Assembly: GCA_037043235.1 (NCBI GenBank)
Contig: JAWRVZ010000103.1
Span: forward strand, 1,961,001-2,025,000
Length of the DNA stretch: 64,000 nt
Reading direction: 5' to 3'
From: Rhodeus uyekii
Lineage: Eukaryota > Chordata > Actinopteri > Cypriniformes > Acheilognathidae
Both the position numbers and the translations under genes were made by a program. Position 1 is the first letter of the stretch. Each line of letters begins with the position of its first letter. Positions 55,819 to 64,000 of this stretch are shown here, piece by piece. The notes under the pieces were generated by a model, which saw nothing but the letters and a program-made list of their open reading frames with translations, had not been told where the DNA came from and did not search any database.

Positions 55819-56546
55819 TTAATGGGAATGGTGAAATTGTTTCCTGGATGCCAAAATAGCAGAAATGTCTGGCTTTAAATTTGACGTCCCTAACATCAAC
55901 AGTGGCCTGAGATTGTTGTCTGACAAGTTTGTTCTCAGGCTGTTCTTCACATATTTCATCCGTGAAAATGTTTGCTCACACAGGTATGTTGTTCCAAACA
56001 TTGAAAGATACCTTAATGCAAAGGTTGTTACATTAGGAAAGTCTTCCTTGGGCAAAAACCGGTAAAAACTCACCAGTCCTTCTTTGAACTCATCTCTAAG
56101 AACGTCATTTGCTTGCAACTCAATGACCTCCAGTTGCAGTTCATCTGGGCAACTGGCCACATCTGCTTCAAATGGGTTTTGAAACAGTCTCACTTCTTCT
56201 GCCTTTGAATCCAAGTCAGAAATCCACTGCTGAAACTGCAGCAGGAGGACTTTGATGATCTTGCATGCAAATGACGTGGGGAACTCAGCTGTTGCTTCAG
56301 CCATGAAGACCCTGCACTGCTGAAAGTGCGTCAAGTTGTTGGACTGTACTTGTTCCAAGACAAGTTTGGATTTGAAGGCCTTTATGTGGGTGTGTAGATC
56401 AGAAACTAGATATTCCTCTCCTTGTAGTTTTAGGTTCAGGAAATTTAAATGACTAGTTATGTTTGCAGCAAAGGCCAATTTCCATACCCACTCTTCATCA
56501 GACAGCAATGGCTGTGGCTTGCCTTTACTTTCCAGGAAGTCACCTA
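55819..56546 (-). pseudogene. hAT transposase C-terminal region
   Basis: The minus frame encodes EEWVWKLAFAANITSHLNFL, FQQWISDLDSKAEEVRLFQN, then CEQTFSRMKYVKNSLRTNLS and a stop, the dimerisation region of hAT transposases close to those that gave rise to GTF2IRD2. The frame stays open upstream to 56754, but its first ~69 codons come from the inserted MITE, so the apparent 311-residue protein is a chimera. The first half of the enzyme lies at 57531-57957. Confidence 0.8.
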
Positions 56547-57530
56547 CAGTAATACCTCGGTTTACGAGAGACTTGGTATACGAGCAAATCGGTGTACGAG
56601 CATGGAGGGTCGAATCGGTGTACGAGCATTGTATCGGTGTACGAGAAAAAATTTCCCTCACCCATGCGCAGTTTTGCGTCGAAAAGATCCCTTTATCAGC
56701 CCTTAACTCGTTCATTCTCTCAGTGTCTCTCAGTTTGGGAGCATCATTCACCACAGTGCATTATTTTATAAGTTGTGGAGAATATGATTACATGTGAATA
56801 TGATGAAACTTTATTAATGGAGCATGTTACCAACACCACACATTGCATACTAATGAGACTCACGTGTGTTCACAGTCCAACGCACCCAATGACGTTCTTA
56901 AAGGGCCATACACTTTTAGAGAACAGCATACTTTATAACTCTATAACTCAGCAACAGTTATAACTCTGTACAGATCATATACATAAGTGATTTACAGCGG
57001 TTTTACCTCGTGTTGTTGCATTAATTGTGATCGTTATTCTTCACGTTGTAATATCGTTACAAATGTTGAAGGAACTAGTTAATCTGATGTATTCAATAAG
57101 TGTTAAGTTAACAGTCTTGTCACTTTAAGAGGGCGGGGTTTCAGTCGGCGCTAGAGAGAGTTGAGTGTGAGGGATTAGAGAGAGGGCTCCGAAGCAGAGA
57201 TAGTTTTGATTCTTCTGTTATGTACGGCGTGGGTTGAAGCCAGAACAGCAATCCGATTCTCAATAAAATCTCTGAATGAGAAGGAACCTGTCTGGTTATT
57301 AAAAGAAGCAACGCTAAGATACTCTAAAAATACTTAATTAGTATTTATATGAGATCTTAATGTTTATAATTTTAAATGTAATTAATAGGTTAAAACCAAA
57401 AAAATATTTAAAATGGTCATTTATGGTCGTGTGGAACGAATCAAGTGATTTTTTGTGCGTTCTTATGGGGGAAATTGGTTTACGAGCTCACTCTTGGAAC
57501 GAATTAAACTCGTAAACCGAGGTATTACTG
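56547..57530 (+). mobile_element. Pogo/Tigger-like MITE inserted in the hAT gene
   Basis: TA flanks cagtaatacctcggtttacg and the inverted end ggtattactg. Same family as 33571-34600, inverted. Its interior at about 57060-57320 (agggcggggtttcagtcggc, caataaaatctctgaatgag) has LTR-like character with a polyadenylation signal, possibly a further nested LTR, but no target duplication was found. Confidence 0.85.
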
Positions 57531-57957
57531 TATTTCCTTTCTTAACTGAAATGCTCTGCTCAGAACTTTCTCACAACTTATCCATCTTACTGCTGTGTAA
57601 TATGGTAATTCTTGCAATTCTGTTTCTGTATCTTTGGTCTGCTATATATGGTTGAGCCCATGTGACCTTATTAGTCACCATCTTCACCACAGGATTCAGT
57701 ACACTGCTAACGTCCACACATTTAGCACACAAAGCTTGCTGGTGAATAATACAGTGCAGGAACATTGGTTGTAGAATGTTTTTCTCATTGCACATCTGCT
57801 TCTTTATGCCACTCATGTTCATTCTCTCCGGTAACAGTGCCATACATGCTATGTAGAAAAGCCAGCTCTTGTGTTGTGTTCTTGTCTTCATCCACACCTC
57901 TAATGAACACAAGCAGTTGAGAGGTGGAACAGCTGTCCAGCGATTCATCCATTGCAT
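57531..57957 (-). pseudogene. hAT transposase middle region
   Basis: The minus strand encodes AMDESLDSCSTSQLLVFIRG, then VDEDKNTTQELAFLHSMYGT, and after a shift FLHCIIHQQALCAKCVDVSS and VVKMVTNKV. It joins a hAT-type end within about 50 bp at 58009, showing that the N-terminal part was deleted. The catalytic region is fragmentary. Confidence 0.75.
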
Positions 57958-58009
57958 CCTCTCTATGTGATCAACTGGTAGATTACGATCAACCTATTGA
58001 GCACCCCTG

Positions 58010-59439
58010 ACATCACATTGGCAACATTTCGACAAACTTTTGCAAGCAAAAAAATGTCAATTTTATATTTTTGACGTATAAAAGGACGGAGCACACAGAA
58101 GTCATTTTCAAACCAAACATCTTTCTGTTGGTCAATAGGACCAACTTGGCCCGTTGTGTGTGAGGCGGAAATCTTTCACCCTCATCCGAAATTCCCAATC
58201 AAGTGGATTCCAATTAAAAATTCTTGATCACGTGGATTCCTATTTATGACTGGATTTCTATTTTAAATCATTATTATTATTTTTTTTTTTTTATTTCATC
58301 CCATATAAAATATTTTCAGGTTTAAAGGAAATAGTGGACTATCTCACGGATTTGGAGTGTTCAATTCTTAACTGCAAATTGGATACAGCAGTCTTTAGGT
58401 CAGAATTTTCTCATCAGTTGGGGTTTTAACACAAATGCCATCATGGATGAATGTTATCCATTTTAACCCACATAATCCCCCTGTAATAAAAACCAAGAAG
58501 ACGATATTGGAAAGTTTTAATTTGCAGCTATTGAAACTTTTGATCTACGTGCACAGAATTGTGCTAAGATTTCAAGACAAATATTTGTTAAAAGCTATTG
58601 TTTCTTTCATGCAAGTTTACACTGACCTGGTAAACAAACCAGATTGGAGCAGAGTGATTATAAAAAAAAGAAAAATCACAGCCCCCCCTCACCACACACA
58701 CACTAAATCTACTGATTTAAGATATATTAATCCTAAATTAAAGGATTTAATTTATATTACTGAATAAACTTGAATACATTAGACCATGGCTCCCAACTTT
58801 TTTTCTTTTCTTTTGGAACTTGAAATTCCATGGAAGTACCCTGCGTCTATGTAATTTGATTGTATTTAACATATTTAATTATATGCAATTAAATTTTTAC
58901 TGCAAGGCCAATTATGTAAGGAGTGATGTCAATGATTTCCATGTGAATATCATTGAGCACTTTCAATCTGTTTTCTCTTTCTTTTGATCACAGCCAAGAA
59001 TTTTTAAAGAGTTTTTTCTATCTGACAGAAGTTGTTTTGTCTGGTATTTAGCCGGGACTATTTTAGCCTATTAAGGTCAGCTCAGAAAGAACATATTCTT
59101 GCAATAAGGTGGAATTAACTTGAAATTGAATTGTTTTTATCTTTGAAAATTGTGCTACCAGGTTTTGTTTTGCTCAGATTGATCTTGCTTTGAAGTGTTA
59201 ACCAGTTATAATTATGGTTCGACCAACTGACCTTATTTTACCGCACAGAAAATTGATTGTAAACATGAAGTTTTAAAAAGTTTGTGCCATGGTGAAAGAT
59301 GTCCTTACAAGCACACCTTAAGACAGGTTTGTCGATATCAGATAAAGAGATAAGGTAAGCTGCAGTATTCGATCAGGAAACTTCATCCTTTCAGTATATG
59401 AATTAACTAGTCGAAATATATATACAATATATTTATATA
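58010..59439. other. Unclassified; contains an unrecognised 110-codon frame with an upstream TATA-like box
   Basis: 58074-58084 reads gacgtataaaagg, a good TATA box. A minor frame (GLKEIVDYLTDLECSILNCK, to 58428) follows. The frame at 58435-58767 is listed separately. 58770-59439 is AT-rich with nothing recognisable. Confidence 0.35.
58435..58767 (+). CDS. Hypothetical 110-residue ORF, not recognised
   Basis: It starts MPSWMNVIHFNPHN and ends KLKDLIYITE. It is lysine-rich with a hydrophobic helical centre (LQLLKLLIYVHRIVLRF), and I know no family for it. A TATA-like box lies about 355 bp upstream, and a weak acceptor-like ttttcag at 58313-58319 lies between. It could be chance in AT-rich sequence or a relic of a viral or mobile-element gene; nothing here decides. 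Confidence 0.2.
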   Translation: MPSWMNVIHFNPHNPPVIKTKKTILESFNLQLLKLLIYVHRIVLRFQDKYLLKAIVSFMQVYTDLVNKPDWSRVIIKKRKITAPPHHTHTKSTDLRYINPKLKDLIYITE

Positions 59440-59892
59440 TATTAGTCAAAGATAACACAAGTAAACACAAAATCTAGCTTTTAAATGAAGGTTGTTATTT
59501 TTCAGGGAAACAAAAATCCAAACCTACATAACCCTGTGTGAAAATGTGATTGCACCCTTAGCAGTAACAAGTGCAATCAAGCATTTGCAAGAACATTTCT
59601 AGTGCTGTGGAGAAATTTTGGTCATTTTTGCAGAGTTGTTGTAATTCAGCCACATTGGAGGGTTTCGAGCATGAACTGCCTTTTTAAGGTCATGCCACAA
59701 CATCAAATAGGATTCAAGTCAAGACTTTGACTAGACCACTCCAAAGTCTTCATTTTGTTTTTCTTCAGCCATTCTTGGACTTGCTGGTGTTTTGAATCAT
59801 TGTCCTGCTCCAGAACCCAATTTGACTTCAGCTTGTGGTCATGAACAGTTCACCAGTTCTGGACAATCACCTTCAAGATTTTTTGGTAGAGA
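59440..59892 (-). mobile_element. Tc1-like fragment, same family as 4314-4890
   Basis: tagtcaaagataacacaagt, ttgtaattcagccacattgg, ggcatgaactgc-like and cactccaaagtcttcatttt align block by block with 4365-4790. The terminus and the 3' half are missing. It ends at about 59892, where DIRS sequence starts. Confidence 0.75.
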
Positions 59893-60779
59893 CAGGCCCG
59901 TCCTTATCTCTGCCCTCACCTGGCAGGTCCGATATTCTCTCCTGGGATCTGGAAGCTGGATACTTCCATCCCGCTATGTCAAGGCCATCTTTTTTCTGAT
60001 CCTCACACTGATGTGTTTAGGTCAACAAAAAACCCCCAGCTCAGACCATGCACTAGTCAGCATTCAAAAAGCAGAGGAGATATTTTAGCATTCACAGAGG
60101 CTGAAAACGGAGGTACCTCCGTCCTCATCTCCTAAAGGGCTGCAAGCATGGGTTCTGATGCCAATGGCACCAAACCTGTGAGGGAAATCCCCTCTGACAG
60201 GAAGTAGCATACACCTTAATACATAGTGCCAACCCTGCCAGTTTGTGTGCGTCAGGATACAGCGGACAGGCCAGGCCAGGAGCAAATGCTCAAGAAATTG
60301 CTGAGGCCAGCTGGTTCCCCTAGTAGTATTTCTGGCAGTGTAGATACTTCTACTGAATATTTCAAATTGGATCTGTGCTCACGTCCACTTTTGCAAACTG
60401 GCGCACAAGATCCTCCTCTGGTCACAAGGGAAACTGTTCTCACTTCAGGGCGGTTTTTATCCCTGGGGTCCAAAGCATAGCAGCAGACATCCTGTCGAGG
60501 CAGGGGCAGAATGTAGACTCCACCCAGTTCTAACTTTAAAAGTTCTGTTGCTCCTTGCTCTTTCATCCCTATAAAGTAAATCTTCAAGCTTCAATCTTTC
60601 GTGACACACCCTATTGTACTGCAGGTGTTCTATCCTCCCTTCTTGACAATGACCAGGAGCAAAGGATCTGCTTTGTCCAGTGTGAGCACTGGATGTTTAT
60701 ATCCACAGAGCTGAGGCCCTGTGGCTCAAGCCAGATCAACTGATTAGTTGCTTCGGTGTACCTGATGGAGCAAGTGATT
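59893..60779 (+). pseudogene. Scrambled DIRS remnant
   Basis: RT palm-like DLEAGYFHPAMSRPS (59940-59995) is followed by the gag-RT linker (60120-60360), then RNase H-like sequence (HKILLWSQGKLFSLQ near 60400-60460, GAECRLHP) and recombinase pieces (60630-60775, matching 30290-30420). The order RT, linker, RNase H shows at least two pieces or a rearrangement. It ends at the TA preceding a pogo-like end. Confidence 0.65.
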
Positions 60780-60780
60780 A

Positions 60781-60870
60781 CCATATTTTCCGCACTATAA
60801 GGCGCACCCAAAATACAAAATTTTTGCAAAAAACAGCCGCGCACCTTGTAGTCCGGCCTTATCTGTGGGC
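60781..60870 (+). mobile_element. Pogo-like end fragment
   Basis: TA followed by ccatattttccgcactataa and ggcgcacccaaaatac is the known pogo-type terminus. The opposite end was not found, so the right limit is unknown. Confidence 0.55.
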
Positions 60871-61141
60871 TGAGTAACGGAATCTATAAAATAGTTTTTG
60901 TGTGATTTTGATAAGCGCTCAGCTTGATTGACTGTCGGACAATTTCACACTGACACAGGGACAGTAGGACGCTGGCAGTGATAAACCAATCACAGAACAT
61001 TACCTAATACCATATGCTTACCTCCGCCATGGTTTACTACTGCTGCTAAGAGGAGAAACCTGAGAGATTGAGCTGAAATCTGACTCCCCGTCGCTCTGCG
61101 CTTCCTGGAGCATATTCCATTATCAATCGATATTGTTTTCA

Positions 61142-61835
61142 CACAGCAAACACCCAGAACGCGTTTTGATATTTGTCACACATTCAGCAAAAAATGGCAA
61201 TAACTCTAAAACGACTTACTCAAAAAAAATTGTTTTAACAACGTATACTTATGGATACATATGTCTTAATGTTTCACAAGCTTCTTTTTCGTTATTTTCA
61301 CTCGATATAATGAGCAAGGAGTCGTAAAACCCGTCTGAATGTGAGTTTCACCTGGAAAGCGGCTCTTTGCCGAGCTGTGAGTAAGGGACCGTGGGAAAAG
61401 TGCAATTTTCTTCTGGAGAAAGCTGTTGGTAAAAGAAAGGTAAATTTGGACATGCAATGCCCTTTTTGAAAAGACCGGTTTATACGTTGTCCACTGTGTC
61501 CCTATAATGAATGCCACTGGTCTCATGTCTAAACACACTTAACAAATTATAGCAGAAAACGAAAAGAACATGCACTTTTACCACGATCCCTTACTCACAG
61601 CTCATCAAAGAGCAAGCTTTCCCGGCGAAACTCACATTCAGACGGGCTTTACGGCTCAGTGCTCATTAAATCCAGCGAAAAAACCCGAAAAGGAAGCTTG
61701 TGAAACATTAAGATATATTTCCTTTTTGTAATAACATTGTGAAGATTTTTTTTGTTATTACCATTTATTATTGAATGTGTGACAAATATCGAAAACAAAA
61801 TTAACTTTACCCCGCTGAACGCGCACAGGTTTTGA
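61142..61835. repeat. Long foldback (inverted repeat) structure
   Basis: Left arm about 61142-61411 and right arm about 61571-61835 pair imperfectly: tttgtcacacattca/gaatgtgtgacaaat, cttaatgtttcacaagcttc/gaagcttgtgaaacattaag, cccgtctgaatgtgagttt/aactcacattcagacgggc and ctgtgagtaagggac/atcccttactcacag. The centre is about 160 bp. One arm piece (gagcatatnccnttatcaat) also recurs directly at 62004. Confidence 0.8.
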
Positions 61836-62366
61836 GTACTTAAATTAATACAAAGAAAATGAAATAATCTGTATAAAGGATGTGAGATGTACTGAAACTG
61901 TAAACTTCCTGTGCTTTGCCAGGATGAAAGATAAAGACACCAGCAGAACTGTTTATTTCATAACATAATTCCTGACTCACGTCGCATGCATTCATTAATC
62001 CTTGAGCATATCCCCTTATCAATCGATTTTTTTAACACAGTAAACAAAATTAAATAATGAAATATGTATAAAGGTGTCATCCAATGAGAACGAGTGTGAT
62101 GCAGAAGCAGGACTCTGGGAATAAATTCCAAACGCAAGAGATTTATTCATGGAAACACGAAAACCAAATACCTGAAATACAACAGAAACTGGCACTTCTT
62201 AGTGGAAAGAAGAAACATCCACACTCATCACGCAACATGAACCTAGAAACGTTCACAACTGACAAAGACAAAGCAGCACAAACAGCTGAGGAGATTTAGG
62301 ATCGTGATGAGACACAGACGCACACACATAGAGACACACACTTTCACACACAGAGGAGCTTAAAAG
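61836..62366. other. No gene; LTR-like antisense stretch
   Basis: 62085-62290 (tgatgcagaagcaggactct, gagatttattcatggaaaca, caactgacaaagacaaag) resembles an antisense LTR with internal polyadenylation signal. Boundaries are unclear. Confidence 0.4.
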
Positions 62367-62450
62367 ACCTGGAAGATGCATAAAGGAACCTGGAAAATAT
62401 AATTCAGGTCCCTCATGTATTTTCCAGGTTTCTTTATGTATCTTCCAGGT
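62367..62450. repeat. 32-bp near-perfect hairpin
   Basis: Arms 62367-62398 and 62419-62450 pair with two G/T-type mismatches over 32 bases around a 20-nt loop. Confidence 0.9.
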
Positions 62451-62599
62451 GCTGCACACTACCATGTGCGTCTGTTTTAACACGACACCAGGAAAACTGT
62501 TGATTTTTTTCACATGATGGGTGAGTGTTTGCACGTGCTGGATGTTTGCTGTGTGGAAAAAAAATATTGATTGATAAACAAATATGCTCAAGGAAGCTT

Positions 62600-63070
62600 G
62601 TACTAACGAATGCACAGGAGGGGGAGTCAGAAGTTGGTGTTGCGGCAGGCTGGTCCTCCCCACTCACCTTCATTAGGTACTACCAGTTAGACATCGCTCC
62701 TGGAAACTGAGTGTTAATGTAGTCCTCTATGGTTCACTCGCCAGGTCCACGTCACTGTGGCAGCATGGGTATTCTCAGTCCCATAGCGTGGCCGAATGAT
62801 GCACCTCATTGCCTCTTCAGGGAACTAGGGTTACGTATGTAACCAAGATGTTCCATTTCAAGGAAACTCGGGTTGCGTCGTTCGGTCACACCTCCTACTT
62901 GCCTACTTGTCTTACTTCAGACACTTCTAGCATACCTTTGTTTCATGACGTCATTATTCCGTGACGTGCATTTACACCTCAATTCGATTCTATTGTGCTT
63001 CACGATACATTTACGCAAGCATTCCCATAGCGTCTTTCCGATAAATCGTCTTGTTTCCTTTTCAGGGAAC
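62600..63070 (+). pseudogene. End of an old DIRS copy: recombinase C-terminus and terminal repeat
   Basis: EVGVAAGWSSPLTFIRYYQL (62615-62690) matches the active-site tyrosine region of the intact recombinase. Terminal-repeat sequence follows (cagggaactagggttacgta, ttcatgacgtcattattccg) and runs to cagggaac at 63070. It is probably the continuation of 59893-60779, separated by later insertions. Confidence 0.75.
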
Positions 63071-64000
63071 GTCTCGGGTTACGAATGTAACCCTGGTTCC
63101 CTGAGGGGAACGAGACACTGCGTCAAAGCGCTTAGGGGAAATAGCCTTGCGTCAGTCACGTGAAGATCTGTGCAACCAATGAGAGACGAACGCGTGTGAA
63201 TGCGTCACCGCCGGCACGTGCCAGTGAAGTCATGAGGAAGAGCATAAAGCGCGTCCGAAACCCGGAAGCGCCAGCAAAGAATGTCTGAAGCGGGCACGGA
63301 GGCGCAAGGAGCTGAGGCAAAGACGCAGCGTCTCGTTCCCCTCAGGGAACCAGGGTTACATTCGTAACCCGAGACGTTCCCTTTCAGGGAACTCGAGCTG
63401 CATCAAAGCGCTAGGGGAACGCTATACCAACGCCACCTCAGCGATGCCGGCATCCGGGTGTGTTCCTAGGGCGGCATCGAGGTCCAATTGGTAAAACCTC
63501 ATGAATGTGTGCGGCGAGGACCAACCAGCCGCAGCACAAACATCAGACAAGGAAACTCCGGAGAGGAGAGCCTTGGATGCCGCCACGCTCCGAGTGGAGT
63601 GGGCCCGGACCCTCAACGGAGAAGCATGTCCGGCCGACTCGTAAGCTAGACAGATAGCCTCGGCTATCCACCTGCTTATGGTTTGCTTATAAGCTGGAGC
63701 CCCCTTAGGGTCTGGTGCACAGTTGGTCCGACCTACGCCAAGTGGCAGTCTTGGGACGTAAGCGTCCAGTGCTCGCACTGGACAGACCTGGTTCTTGCTC
63801 CTACTCATGATCGCCAAATGGGGGGAGGGCAGAAGGCCTGCAGTGTGACAGACCGAGCCACATTAGTGGGAACCTTGGGGACATAGCCTGACCTCGGGTG
63901 GAGAAAGGTTTTTCCATCCCGGGCCGAACTCGAGGCATGAGGGAGCCACCGAGAGGGTCTGAAGGTCCCCGACCCTCTTAAGTGAGGCAATAGCCAGCAA
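63068..64000 (-). mobile_element. Second DIRS copy, minus strand, cut by the window end
   Basis: From the AAC at 63068-63070 the sequence is the reverse complement of the right part of the 20992-31079 element: terminal repeat (63068-63290), internal complementary region (63318-63420), then the recombinase gene. The CRE of the intact copy is here tgaagtca. The rest lies beyond the window. Confidence 0.9.
63422..64000 (-). pseudogene. DIRS tyrosine recombinase C-terminal part, frameshifted
   Basis: The minus frame 63817-63422 encodes VCPVRALDAYVPRLPLGVGR, then RAHSTRSVAASKALLSGVSL and AAGWSSPHTFMRFYQLDLDA, with the HxxR and Tyr residues intact. Upstream coding (63990-63805: GKTFLHPRSGYVPKVPTNVA) is in another frame, so at least one indel lies near 63805-63820, and another shift lies near the ARLPLG region. 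Closely similar to the copy at 29600-30678. Confidence 0.8.

Larger units (their letters stand above)
55639..58009 (-). mobile_element. hAT transposon remnant interrupted by a pogo-like MITE
   Basis: The left end caggggtttccaaacttttc is at 55639 and a hAT-type end (gagcacccctg) lies at 58009. Their termini differ beyond the first eight bases and no 8-bp duplication flanks them, so they may belong to different copies. Transposase coding on minus runs 57957-57531, is split by the MITE (56547-57530), and resumes 56546-55819. Confidence 0.65.

Overview
The window is vertebrate DNA, most likely from a ray-finned fish and probably a cypriniform. Evidence: interspersed repeats that I know to be abundant in carp-like and other teleost genomes (three copies of the 'gaaggatcatgtgac' repeat, a 'gggtgaactat' repeat end, a tRNA-derived SINE, Tc1-like, hAT and pogo-like DNA transposons, DIRS retrotransposons and many solo LTRs), very little coding capacity, and one well-formed spliced host exon. 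There is no sign of bacterial or viral gene organisation.

The only host gene part I can support is one exon at 54393-54653 (+): a good acceptor, a short 5' UTR, ATG at 54428, 75 codons plus one base, then a GTAAGA donor. Its protein aligns without gaps to the N-terminus of the teneurin-2 cytoplasmic domain, so it is probably the first coding exon of a tenm2-like gene. The ~54 kb before it would then be promoter or 5' intron, and the ~9 kb after it would be the next intron. The single-copy-looking blocks (about 3.5-3.9, 10.6-11.1, 15.7-16.2, 43.7-44.5 and 51.1-51.8 kb) may hold its regulatory DNA.

Layout. 0-2.4 kb: 3' end of an LTR retrotransposon with a proline-rich minisatellite reading frame and an LTR. 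4.3-6.4 kb: Tc1-like fragment, SINE, degenerate DIRS fragment, LTR remnant. 6.8-9.2 kb: a MITE, a cyprinid-type repeat and a small LTR element with a 5-bp target duplication. 11.8-17.5 kb: LTR copies and a MITE. 18.7-19.9 kb: a non-autonomous hAT with an exact 8-bp target duplication. 20.2-20.8 kb: DIRS remnant. 20,992-31,079: a nearly complete DIRS element (inverted terminal repeats, internal complementary region, gag-like ORF, RT-RNase H-methyltransferase-like ORF, tyrosine recombinase) whose RT is split by a Gmr1-like Ty3/gypsy element with integrase upstream of RT. 33-43 kb: CT microsatellite, pogo-like MITEs, DIRS gag fragment, solo LTRs, 5'-truncated LINE. 46.5-47.3 kb: a long inverted repeat built from pogo-like sequence. 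49-54 kb: solo LTR, hAT fragment, Tc1 transposase split by a SINE. 54.4 kb: the exon. 54.7-58.0 kb: hAT transposase remains with a nested MITE. 59.4-63.1 kb: Tc1 fragment, scrambled DIRS remnant, foldback DNA and a hairpin. 63.07-64.0 kb: a second DIRS copy on the minus strand, joined exactly to an older DIRS end.

I found no clearly new biological system. The most informative structures are the Gmr1-in-DIRS nest, the DIRS-DIRS junction at a shared AAC/GTT trinucleotide, the divergent teneurin exon and the foldback structures. All assignments are from reading the sequence; no database search was run.
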